Position numbers and translations under genes: made by a program. Below, piece by piece: positions 8,038 through 15,979 of a DNA stretch of 64,000 nucleotides. The DNA comes from Idiomarina sp. X4. GTDB lineage: Bacteria; Pseudomonadota; Gammaproteobacteria; Enterobacterales; Alteromonadaceae. Position 1 is the stretch's first letter, and each line of letters begins with the position of its first letter. Location of the stretch: contig NZ_CP025000.1 of NCBI RefSeq assembly GCF_002808045.1, positions 930,001-994,000 of the forward strand, read 5' to 3'. Below the pieces are notes generated by a model that saw only the letters and a program-made list of their open reading frames with translations, searched no databases and had not been told where the DNA came from.

Positions 8038-9594
8038 CTACAAACTCTGTACTTGGTCTATGAGTCTGTCGAGAGCTCGGTAATTGAGGGCTTCGGCTAA
8101 ATGCTGCTGTTCTATAGTGTCGCTTTCCGCTAAGTCGGCGATGGTTCGGGCTAGGCGAAGGGTTCGGTGATAGGCCCGGTGTGACAGTTTCATTTTTTCA
8201 GCAGCCTTGGCTAAAAAAGTTTCGCTTTGTTCAGACAAAGAGCACGCCTGCTTCAAAGCTTTAGATTTGAGCTCACTGTTTAAACAACCCTGTCGTTTTA
8301 ATTGGCGCTGCCGGGCTTTCTCGACTAAGGCTTTTGCTTGAACTGTCGTCATTTGGTTACTGCGCTTAACGTCACCATTCAAACGCATGGATTCCGTCTC
8401 TCGCGGCACCATGACCTGAATGTCGATACGGTCCAAAAGTGGACCCGACAGCTTATTCAAGTACTTAAGAATTTGGTCGGGTGTCGAGCGGCAATTGGCT
8501 AACGAGCCGTCGAACTGACCACAGGGAGAAGGGTTCAATGCACAAACAAGCTGGAAGTTGGCTGGAAACTTGACGCTATGCCCCGCTCGGCTAATAGTAA
8601 CCTCACCACTTTCAAGTGGCTCGCGCAGACAGTCCAACACGTGCCGACTAAACTCGGGAAGCTCATCTAGGAATACTAAGCCATTATTTCCTAATGATAT
8701 TTCTCCCGGACGTATTGAATGACCTGATCCAGATCCGCTACCACCTCCAACTAGAGCCGCCGCAGTGCATGTATGATGAGGCGATCTAACTTCACGCTGC
8801 GTCAATGCCTCCGTACCATGATAGTCAAAACACACCGATTTCACCGCGGCTATTTCCATCGCCTCCTTCTCAGTCAATGATGGCAATAGCCCACTCAAGC
8901 GTTGCGCCAGCATAGTTTTACCCGTACCCGGCGGCCCAACGAACAATAAATGATGCTTGCCCGCAGCGGATAATAACAAAGCGCGTTTTGCCTGCTCTTG
9001 CCCGACCACATCAGCTAAATCACCCGCACTAACCGAGTCCTGCTGCCCCCAGTCTATTGGCTTGGATTCTCGAAGCACCTGATGTTCATGTAAATGCTCG
9101 TACACACTGACCAAGTCAGCAGCTAACCAACTTTTTTGCTCACGAACTAATCCCGCTTCCTGCTGATTAGCAATTGGCACAAACGCCTGACGCTTTTTCT
9201 CACGACAGGCTAACAGTGCTGGAATGAGTCCGTTCACAGCACGCAGTTCACCGGTTAAGGCCAATTCCCCGTAAAATTCCGCCTGCTCTAAAATCGTGTC
9301 GGGTATTTGCCCTGATGCAGCCAATATACCCACCGCTATGGCTAGGTCATACCGAGCACCGGTTTTGGGTATATCGGCCGGTGCTAAATTCACCGTAATA
9401 CGTGTTGCCGGCGGATATTCAAAGCCCGCGTTCATTAAGGCAGTTTTGACCCGATCTCGCGCTTCCTTAACCGTGGTAGCCGGCATACCCACCATAGTAA
9501 ATCCTGGCATTCCCCTTGCCAGATCAACCTCAACCCGAATTTCCGGTGCATGAATGCCTATCAAGGCCCGGGTATAAACTCGCGCTAATGCCAT
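8038..9594 (-). CDS. comM: ComM/YifB family Mg-chelatase-like AAA+ ATPase
   Basis: The product has 518 residues. An N-terminal lon-protease-like fold domain (about 1-170) carries the family signature of VDLARGMPGFTMVGMP and DIPKTGARYDLAIAVGILAA. A Mg-chelatase AAA+ core follows with Walker A GPPGTGKT, Walker B FLDELPEF and an arginine-finger region, and the C-terminal Mg_chelatase_C helical domain closes the protein. In Haemophilus and Vibrio, ComM is a hexameric branch-migration helicase promoting recombination of DNA taken up by transformation; the same role is inferred here. No competence genes are nearby. Confidence 0.92.
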   Translation of the reverse strand: MALARVYTRALIGIHAPEIRVEVDLARGMPGFTMVGMPATTVKEARDRVKTALMNAGFEYPPATRITVNLAPADIPKTGARYDLAIAVGILAASGQIPDTILEQAEFYGELALTGELRAVNGLIPALLACREKKRQAFVPIANQQEAGLVREQKSWLAADLVSVYEHLHEHQVLRESKPIDWGQQDSVSAGDLADVVGQEQAKRALLLSAAGKHHLLFVGPPGTGKTMLAQRLSGLLPSLTEKEAMEIAAVKSVCFDYHGTEALTQREVRSPHHTCTAAALVGGGSGSGSGHSIRPGEISLGNNGLVFLDELPEFSRHVLDCLREPLESGEVTISRAGHSVKFPANFQLVCALNPSPCGQFDGSLANCRSTPDQILKYLNKLSGPLLDRIDIQVMVPRETESMRLNGDVKRSNQMTTVQAKALVEKARQRQLKRQGCLNSELKSKALKQACSLSEQSETFLAKAAEKMKLSHRAYHRTLRLARTIADLAESDTIEQQHLAEALNYRALDRLIDQVQSL

Positions 9595-9809
9595 CTGTCT
9601 CTCCGTGACTGAACAACGGCATAACTATATATTGAAAGTAGGTTTCGGTCTGTAAGTTAAACTCATTAATCAGTGAACGATATTTCCGATATTAAATCAG
9701 TCACGCTCCTCTTCACATTAAGGAGAAACCTCCAGTCACATGGGCGCATTGACCAAGTAAAATATGCGTGCTAGCCTACATTTAATTAACAATTAGTTGG
9801 TAATTATCT

Positions 9810-10643
9810 ATGCGAATTGTATACGCAGGGCTACTTTTTTTATTCTTACAAAGTAGTTTTGCTCATGCCGCCCAACAAGAGTATTTAGAGTGCAATGACT
9901 GTGTTACTTCTGGGTATGAAACAAAGGTTACTCAATGGGGAACACAGAATATAGAGCCATTTGAGTCTGGACAGCAGTTTCAAGTCACTGTCATTGATTT
10001 GACGAATACTCGAGCGAAATCGTTTATGGTCAGTAAACAGGCTATGAACAGCCCTTCAAAACCAACTCGCTATATTGTGTCAATTTCAGAAACTGCAGTG
10101 CCACTAGCTGTTAATAACGGACTATCTTCACTAAAAGCTTCATTGCAAGTTCTAAAAAGTAATGCCGCCGCCACGACGATACCAACTAATGTAATAAAAA
10201 ATGCTTGGGAGTTTACAAATTGTGCATATTGTAAGAACGTAACACAACAATACTTGCGAAATACCTTAAACAGCTCCTTAACAAGTGCAGTCACGTCAGT
10301 ATCCGAGCTAGCCCAAGCATTCGACCTTGTAAATACAAATATATTAAATCGTTATCGAGTTAACTTTGAGAATGGTGGCTACGTGCTAATTGAGTTAACT
10401 ATGAATTCAAACCCTCATGAGGTTTTAATCCATATAGTAGAAGTGGTAGATAAAGACTTAAATACCGTTCCTCTTGATAAGTCAAAATTAGAAGACTTAT
10501 CCGTTCGTGTGACTGAGCTATCACACGCAGATACTATCAACTCTTTTATCAGCAAGTTTCAACTGCATATTTCCAGGAGAACGGGTGTTGTTAGAATAAG
10601 ACCTTGTGCAGACTGTGATGAAAAACCAGACGATGACGAATAA
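9810..10643 (+). CDS. exported protein of unknown function with three CxxC motifs
   Basis: The product has 277 residues and is not recognised. Residues 1-20 form a signal peptide ending AHA-A, so the protein should be periplasmic or secreted. Three evenly spread CxxC pairs are present: C28/C31, C138/C141 and C266/C269, the last just before an acidic tail (DEKPDDDE). The 110-130-residue spacing is compatible with a two-repeat architecture. Base composition is clearly more AT-rich than the flanks and no operon partner is adjacent. CxxC pairs could bind metal or haem (though no CH follows) or form disulfides; the downstream thiol-redox operon makes redox chemistry worth testing. Confidence 0.55.
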   Translation: MRIVYAGLLFLFLQSSFAHAAQQEYLECNDCVTSGYETKVTQWGTQNIEPFESGQQFQVTVIDLTNTRAKSFMVSKQAMNSPSKPTRYIVSISETAVPLAVNNGLSSLKASLQVLKSNAAATTIPTNVIKNAWEFTNCAYCKNVTQQYLRNTLNSSLTSAVTSVSELAQAFDLVNTNILNRYRVNFENGGYVLIELTMNSNPHEVLIHIVEVVDKDLNTVPLDKSKLEDLSVRVTELSHADTINSFISKFQLHISRRTGVVRIRPCADCDEKPDDDE

Positions 10644-10835
10644 TCAGGTTTCATTCTTTTCATCACAAAGCAGTTAACGGAAGTTGCAGAGCATAGGCTA
10701 CTAATTTGAAAAGTCTCCGCAAACTAGGCGATTGATTTACATATCTATCATGCCGTGCTTTAGATGATGTGTTGAAACATCGGTTTTATTGTGACACGGC
10801 AATTTGACAAAATAGCCTCTAAAAGGACTGAACGA

Positions 10836-11051
10836 ATGGGTATAAGTGTCTGGCAGCTTTTAATTCTAGCTGTGCTGTTTAGTTTGGTTTTTCTCCCTTT
10901 TCTTTTAACCTTATTCTCAAAGAAAGTCAGAGGTGAGATGAAGTTAGGGTGGGCTCTGCTCGTTTTATTTACTTCATGGCTTGGGTATGCAGCATTTTTA
11001 CTATTGGCTCCATCAGTAAAAGAAGCTCATAATCGTCACATAGAACATTAG
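10836..11051 (+). CDS. small two-helix membrane protein
   Basis: Starting at the ATG at 10836, which has AAAGGA about nine bases upstream, the product has 71 residues with hydrophobic helices at about 5-25 and 34-55 and a charged tail. A GTG at 10791 would add 15 hydrophilic residues but has no comparable ribosome site. The family is not recognised. It lies 25 bases upstream of the next membrane protein gene and may be the first gene of the scs-like transcript. Confidence 0.5.
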   Translation: MGISVWQLLILAVLFSLVFLPFLLTLFSKKVRGEMKLGWALLVLFTSWLGYAAFLLLAPSVKEAHNRHIEH

Positions 11052-11075
11052 AGAATCAAAGGATCACCAAAAACC

Positions 11076-11456
11076 ATGTTCCACCAACTGAACCAACAGT
11101 GTCGAAAAGGTCGGTATATAGCACCACTGCTATTACTGGTTTTTATGCTGTGTTGGGGGCAAAACTTTGGTTGGCTGGAAGGCTGCCCTAAGCATCAGAG
11201 CGCGCCAGCGGCTGAGCAGCTCGCAGGAAGCCATACGGATTTAGATGCAAAACACGAAAGCGTCAAAGCCGATTGCGACAAAACAGCGCATTTATTGCAG
11301 CAGTTCCAGTCCGACATAACTTACGCGGCACTGTCTTTCTTTGTACTTCTAACTTTGGCGCTGAAGGCCGCTGTTAACAAGCAATTAGCGCCCCCGCTAT
11401 TTTTCTTTTCCTGTAAAAGGCGACCCCACGCCGTATTTTGTTGCTTTCTGGAGTAA
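11076..11456 (+). CDS. hypothetical membrane protein preceding scsB
   Basis: This 126-residue protein has one hydrophobic helix at about residues 14-29 and another around 82-97. Between them lies a periplasmic-looking loop with cysteines (GCPKHQS and ADCDK), and the basic, Cys-containing C-terminus reads CKRRPHAVFCCFLE. Position and size recall ScsA, the small membrane protein ahead of ScsB in enterobacterial copper-tolerance loci, but I could not confirm homology. The cysteine content fits the thiol-redox operon that follows. Confidence 0.45.
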   Translation: MFHQLNQQCRKGRYIAPLLLLVFMLCWGQNFGWLEGCPKHQSAPAAEQLAGSHTDLDAKHESVKADCDKTAHLLQQFQSDITYAALSFFVLLTLALKAAVNKQLAPPLFFFSCKRRPHAVFCCFLE

Positions 11457-11459
11457 GAC

Positions 11460-11484
11460 TTCCAACCGATTTTCATCGTTGGAA
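11460..11484 (+). other. inverted repeat between the small membrane gene and scsB
   Basis: The hairpin TTCCAAC-CGAT-TTTC-ATCG-TTGGAA lies between the stop of the 126-residue protein gene and the scsB ribosome site. No T-tract follows on the plus strand, so it is more likely an intra-operon attenuating or stabilising structure than a terminator. It could also be an operator. Confidence 0.35.
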
Positions 11485-11505
11485 TACTAACTTCAGGAGT
11501 AATGT

Positions 11506-13587
11506 ATGAATAAAATTTTACCGTTATGGCTCGTATCGCTTATTGCTACGCTGCTGCTTTATAGCGCACAAAGCTTAGCGGAAACACCGTCTACTGGCTG
11601 GCTCAGTCATGAAGACCATCCGCCGGTATCGGTGAAGCTAGAACTTACCGGCCACTATGAGGCTGAGCGGAATCTACTACCTGCCCTGCTGCATGTTGAG
11701 CTGGACGGGGACTGGAAAACCTACTGGCGCTCACCGGGTGAAGGTGGCATACCGCCAACCTTTGACTGGTCTCAGTCAGATAACATTGACCATATTGAAT
11801 GGCACTGGCCAGTTCCGTCACGCTACAGCATTCAGGGTATTGATACCGTTGGGTATCAGGGGGCGTTGATCTTTCCGTTAATGATACAACTGAGCCCGGA
11901 TGCCAGGCAGGCGCACATTAGCGGTACGCTGACTATGTCGTCCTGTACCACCGTTTGTGTGTTAACGGACTACCCAATTGACTTGCAAGTTAACCTGGAC
12001 ACCCTGACCGTCGACAGTGATCGTGCCTTTGCCTTTAATCAGGCCATGGGCAAAGTGCCCAGAGAATACGACAGCAATAATGTGAAGCAGGCTATTTGGT
12101 CCGACGCCAACCAGCGCGTTCAACTGACCATAGAGCGTGACAACGGCTGGCAAGATCCTCAACTGTTTATGCACAGCAACGACGACGCTCTGGCTGATGC
12201 AGAGTTTTCATCACCGGATATTCAGGTGGAAGGAAATACGCTAACGGCAGATATTGAGGTCAGTCACTGGCTTGAGTTGCCGGACTTGAGCGATTCAGAA
12301 CTTACCGCGACGGTCAGTGACGAGAATTTCGCCGCCGAATATAAGGTCCAGCTAACCGCAGGCACCATTGCTAATAACACACCGCCGCTGTGGGCCATTT
12401 TACTTATGGCGTTAGCGGGTGGGCTTATTTTGAACATTATGCCCTGTGTGTTGCCGGTATTAGGCCTGAAAGTTCAAAGCCTGATGCTTTCAGGAGCACA
12501 ACAACCCCGCGTGGTGCGTCAGCATTTTTTCGCCTCGTCACTGGGCATTATCAGCTCGTTTCTGGTCATTGCTTTAGGGCTTATGGTGCTTCGCTGGTCG
12601 GGTAGTTCTGTCGGCTGGGGTATTCAATTTCAGAACCCTTACTTCATTGCTGCATTAGTAGCTACTACCTGGGTATTCGCACTGAACTTAATGGGCGCCT
12701 TTGAGTTTAAATTGCCGCCCTCTTTAAGCACCAGTGCTGCAGCTACCGGCGATAACAGCTACAAAGGGCACTTCCTGCAAGGCATGCTGGCCACCTTACT
12801 GGCAACACCTTGTACAGCACCTTTCTTGGGGACCGCGGTGGCCTTTGCATTAGCTGCTGAGTCATCGGTTATTCTGCTGATTTTTGCCGCTCTTGGAGTT
12901 GGTATGGCGCTGCCCTGGTTACTTATAGCCGTGTTCCCGAAAACCGCCAAGTTACTGCCCAAACCCGGTCGCTGGATGCAATGGGTGAAACCCATTTTCG
13001 CCATTATGATGCTGGCAACCTCTGTCTGGCTGACAACCTTGCTGAAAAACTTTATCAGCAACGAGTTATTCCTGGCGCTAACGGTCGGTTTGTCGATTCT
13101 GACATTGATTATTATCGGTAAAGTGCATGGCCGCAAGGTGCTGTTTTTATCTATTGGTGGCTTTTTAGTATTAGCTGCCGTTGTCGGTATCACGTTAATT
13201 CTTACCGCTGAACGATGGGTCAACAAACTGCCGCAGGATCACCAATGGCAACCGTTAACGCAAGAGCGTGTTAATGAAGCCGTCGCCAATGGAAAAACCG
13301 TATTTGTCGATGTGACCGCGGACTGGTGTATCACCTGCCAGGCCAATAAAGTGGGCGTATTACTGCAAGACCCGGTATTCACTGCCTTGGGTCAGGAGCA
13401 TGTCACCCGCCTACGTGGCGACTGGACCAAAGCCAACGAGAGCATTACCCAATACCTGAAAGCCAACAACACCTTTGGTGTGCCCTTTAACAAAGTTTAT
13501 GGACCCGGCGCTCCGGACGGCATAAGCCTGCCCGTAGTGCTCAGTAAAGACAAAGTCATGGACGCGCTGGAGGATGCCCGTGAGTAA
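11506..13587 (+). CDS. scsB: ScsB-like protein-disulfide reductase (DsbD family)
   Basis: This is a 693-residue membrane electron-transfer protein. It has a signal peptide (1-25), a large periplasmic domain with the GHYEAERNLLPALLHVELDGDW start and CTTVC pair typical of the ScsB/DUF255-like class, and an eight-helix CcdA-type core with redox cysteines in NIMPCVLPVLGLK and ATPCTAPFLG. A C-terminal thioredoxin domain carries DVTADWCITCQANK. Electrons from cytoplasmic thioredoxin would pass through the core to periplasmic partners. The next two genes encode those candidates (TlpA-like and DsbA/DsbC-like), matching scsB-scsD-scsC of copper and peroxide tolerance loci. Confidence 0.88.
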   Translation: MNKILPLWLVSLIATLLLYSAQSLAETPSTGWLSHEDHPPVSVKLELTGHYEAERNLLPALLHVELDGDWKTYWRSPGEGGIPPTFDWSQSDNIDHIEWHWPVPSRYSIQGIDTVGYQGALIFPLMIQLSPDARQAHISGTLTMSSCTTVCVLTDYPIDLQVNLDTLTVDSDRAFAFNQAMGKVPREYDSNNVKQAIWSDANQRVQLTIERDNGWQDPQLFMHSNDDALADAEFSSPDIQVEGNTLTADIEVSHWLELPDLSDSELTATVSDENFAAEYKVQLTAGTIANNTPPLWAILLMALAGGLILNIMPCVLPVLGLKVQSLMLSGAQQPRVVRQHFFASSLGIISSFLVIALGLMVLRWSGSSVGWGIQFQNPYFIAALVATTWVFALNLMGAFEFKLPPSLSTSAAATGDNSYKGHFLQGMLATLLATPCTAPFLGTAVAFALAAESSVILLIFAALGVGMALPWLLIAVFPKTAKLLPKPGRWMQWVKPIFAIMMLATSVWLTTLLKNFISNELFLALTVGLSILTLIIIGKVHGRKVLFLSIGGFLVLAAVVGITLILTAERWVNKLPQDHQWQPLTQERVNEAVANGKTVFVDVTADWCITCQANKVGVLLQDPVFTALGQEHVTRLRGDWTKANESITQYLKANNTFGVPFNKVYGPGAPDGISLPVVLSKDKVMDALEDARE

Positions 13588-14104
13588 GAGCAAAGCCAGA
13601 ACCTCATGGGCAAAACGGCTACGAACCGCAGCGCTTTATATTGTGCTGTTCTCGGCAGTGGCGTTCGTGGTCGATGCCTTTCGCAATAGTGACGTGCCGG
13701 AATCTGTTCCGGCCGAGCTTTCGTCATTAACAGACATAAACGGCGAACAATATAACTTACGCGAAATGAGTAAGGACGGCCCGGTCGTTTTGTATTTCTG
13801 GGCGACCTGGTGCCCGGTCTGTCCGGCGGTATCGCCTACGGTTGATTACGTTGGCAACCACTACCCGACAATCAGCGTGGCATTACGCTCTGGCGACAAT
13901 GACAAGCTGACGCGCTATGCGCAGGCTAAAGGGTATGAGTTTCCTATTGTTAACGACAACCTCAACCGCGTCTCAAATGGCTGGCAGGTATCTGCCACGC
14001 CAACCATCATCATTATTAAAAACGGTGACATTGTTTCGGCGACAACGGGGGTCACAACGCCTCCCGGTTTGTTTATTCGCCTTTGGTTTCACCAGTTTTT
14101 TTGA
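13574..14104 (+). CDS. ScsD-like membrane-anchored thioredoxin (TlpA family)
   Basis: The product has 176 residues, with a basic N-terminus, a membrane anchor at about 16-33 and a periplasmic thioredoxin fold with active site WATWCPVCPAVSP. The cis-proline region is VSATPTIIIIKNG. It starts 14 bases inside scsB (a GTG six bases later is an alternative start), so translation is coupled. ScsD/TlpA proteins are reductants that receive electrons from ScsB/DsbD. Residues after GVTTPPGLFIRLW look truncated relative to longer relatives, but the domain is complete. Confidence 0.82.
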   Translation: MPVSKSKARTSWAKRLRTAALYIVLFSAVAFVVDAFRNSDVPESVPAELSSLTDINGEQYNLREMSKDGPVVLYFWATWCPVCPAVSPTVDYVGNHYPTISVALRSGDNDKLTRYAQAKGYEFPIVNDNLNRVSNGWQVSATPTIIIIKNGDIVSATTGVTTPPGLFIRLWFHQFF

Positions 14105-14134
14105 AGTAACTAATTTTTTAAGTAGGAAAGTTGT

Positions 14135-14866
14135 ATGAATTTTATCTATAAAACATTTTTCATCGTTGCTTTTATCTTTAGCAGCAACGTATTTGCGCAA
14201 GATTTAAACCCTCAACAAGAAGAAGATTTGGAAAAAGTCGAACAGTTATTGCGTGACAATCCGGAGCTTATTCCAAACATTCACCGAGGCTTACAGCGCT
14301 TTTTAGAACAGCAAAGTGACCAGAAAAACGCCTTTGCTAACCATCAGGAGTGGCTGTATCAGTCTGCTGCACATCCAATTTTAGGTGACAAAGATTCGCC
14401 GCATAAAATCATTGTGTTTACCGACTACAACTGTCCGTTTTGCAAAAAGTTAGAGCCCGGCCTGCATAAGCTGGTTGAGGAATACCCGTCTATTCAGATC
14501 GTGAACATTTTTGTGCCTTTACGCCAACAGCAGGTTGATGGGCTCAAAACCAACTCAGCACTCTATGGACTGAACCTGTGGCGCAATGACCCGAAGGCGT
14601 TCTTTGAAGCTCATAACCTAATGATGAAAAAGTCGGGCATGCATACCGCTGACTCACTGCAAAGTGTAGCGCAAGTCACGGATACAGAGGTCTTTTTATC
14701 ACCATCCGGCGAAAGCGAGGCGATTATTCGCAAAAATATGTCGGCATTTCGCGACTTAGGCTTTCGCGGCACACCGACCCTTATTATTGGTCAGCAGGTA
14801 ACACCGGGTTACATCCCTTATGACACGCTGGAAGAAATAGCCGAAACGCAGTTTGACTTAGATTAA
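14135..14866 (+). CDS. ScsC-like periplasmic thiol oxidoreductase (DsbA family)
   Basis: The 243-residue product has a signal peptide (about 1-20, ending VFAQD). An N-terminal helical segment rich in Gln/Glu (about 24-70) resembles the oligomerisation stalk of ScsC. The DsbA-type thioredoxin fold has active site TDYNCPFCKK and cis-proline FRGTPTLIIG. ScsC proteins act as disulfide isomerases or copper-binding thiol proteins kept reduced by ScsB. It is the last gene of the scsB-scsD-scsC-like operon and converges on fpr with a seven-base gap. Confidence 0.83.
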   Translation: MNFIYKTFFIVAFIFSSNVFAQDLNPQQEEDLEKVEQLLRDNPELIPNIHRGLQRFLEQQSDQKNAFANHQEWLYQSAAHPILGDKDSPHKIIVFTDYNCPFCKKLEPGLHKLVEEYPSIQIVNIFVPLRQQQVDGLKTNSALYGLNLWRNDPKAFFEAHNLMMKKSGMHTADSLQSVAQVTDTEVFLSPSGESEAIIRKNMSAFRDLGFRGTPTLIIGQQVTPGYIPYDTLEEIAETQFDLD

Positions 14867-14873
14867 CCGCTCG

Positions 14874-15614
14874 TTACCAGTAATTTTCGGACGTCACGTT
14901 ACCCGGTTTACGCCGGGTATTTTTGGCAAGCCCCAGCTCCGCCAACGCAGCGCGTGACTCTTTTATCATGTCAGGATTACCACAAAGCATCACTTGCGCG
15001 CTGGTATCTAAAGGCGTTTCAAGTGCTTCGCTTAGCTGCCCGGAGCTGATCAGTTCAGGAATACGTGCAGATAGAGCCCCGGGAATATTTTCACGGGTAA
15101 TCACCGGCTGATAGCCCAACTGCCCGGGGTACTCTTGTTGCCACTGCTCTATTTGCCCCTGATAAACCAGGTCTTCTGCAACACGAACGCCATGCACGAG
15201 ATTAATACGTTTGAATCGTTCCCAAGGCTTTTCGGTTTTCAGCATGGAAATGAACGGACCAATGCCAGTGCCGGTGGAAAGCATCCACAAGCTGTCGCCA
15301 TCGGGTACTTCGTCCAGTGTGAAAAAACCGCCAGCAGGCTGGGTAATGTCCACGCTGTCTCCCGGCTGCAGCCTAGCGAGCTTGGTGCTGACCTCACCGT
15401 CTTCGACTTCGGCTATGACAAAATCCAGTATGGCTTCGCCCGGCGCGCTGGCTAAGGAGTATGCACGCAATAGCTGTTCGCCAGCCACATTCAGGCCTAA
15501 ACGAACAAACTGCCCGGCTTTGAAATCAAACGGCTCGGCCACAACTCTCAAACTGAAAACGCCAGAACTCCAACGGTAATTCTCGACAACTTTTCCACTA
15601 ATCCATTGGATCAT
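14874..15614 (-). CDS. fpr: ferredoxin/flavodoxin-NADP+ reductase
   Basis: The 246-residue FAD enzyme moves electrons between NADPH and ferredoxin or flavodoxin in the cytoplasm. The FAD motif RAYSLAS, the NADP-binding STGTGIGPFISM and the CGNPDM motif are all visible, and the protein ends with an aromatic residue (W), as in bacterial subclass I Fpr enzymes. It lies nine bases after ubiK on the same strand, so they are probably cotranscribed. Confidence 0.93.
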   Translation of the reverse strand: MIQWISGKVVENYRWSSGVFSLRVVAEPFDFKAGQFVRLGLNVAGEQLLRAYSLASAPGEAILDFVIAEVEDGEVSTKLARLQPGDSVDITQPAGGFFTLDEVPDGDSLWMLSTGTGIGPFISMLKTEKPWERFKRINLVHGVRVAEDLVYQGQIEQWQQEYPGQLGYQPVITRENIPGALSARIPELISSGQLSEALETPLDTSAQVMLCGNPDMIKESRAALAELGLAKNTRRKPGNVTSENYW

Positions 15615-15623
15615 ACGACTAAC

Positions 15624-15869
15624 TTAGTCCTTGTTTTGGTTCTTGGTCGCTTCCAGTTCTTTTTCTAATAGTTCAACGCGCTCGCGCAGGCGTAACAGCA
15701 TTTGCTGCTGCACGTCTAGCTCTTCGCGGGTGACTAAGTCGAGCTTAGACAGCTGTGACTGCAGGGTTTGTTTGACCCGCTGTTCCATATTTCCTGCCAG
15801 TTCTTTAACGCCGGCTGGCATGCTGTCGTTAATTTGGCGAGCAATATTCTCTATTGTTTTGTTGTCCAT
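15624..15869 (-). CDS. ubiK: ubiquinone biosynthesis accessory factor UbiK (YqiC/BMFP family)
   Basis: This is an 81-residue, almost wholly helical protein. Its first half is the amphipathic membrane-fusogenic region and its second half (about 45-78) a leucine-zipper-like coiled coil (LLRLRERVELLEKELE) that mediates trimerisation. UbiK with UbiJ organises the aerobic Ubi complex. Length and coiled coil fit the family. It is upstream of fpr on the same strand and divergent from rep. Confidence 0.88.
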   Translation of the reverse strand: MDNKTIENIARQINDSMPAGVKELAGNMEQRVKQTLQSQLSKLDLVTREELDVQQQMLLRLRERVELLEKELEATKNQNKD

Positions 15870-15979
15870 AAGTCTCTCTTTGTGTAAATCGTTGCTTATT
15901 CGTTTAGCTTAGCAGGAGATTCAGGTAAAATCCGAGCTTCTTATCGGCTTTTTCACGAATCAGGAACTCCACAGCGCCC

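Noticed and set aside
12759..13226. Long antisense frame inside scsB (155 codons) and similar antisense frames across narG and others
   Set aside because: They mirror strongly coding genes, have no ribosome site and give proteins unlike known families.
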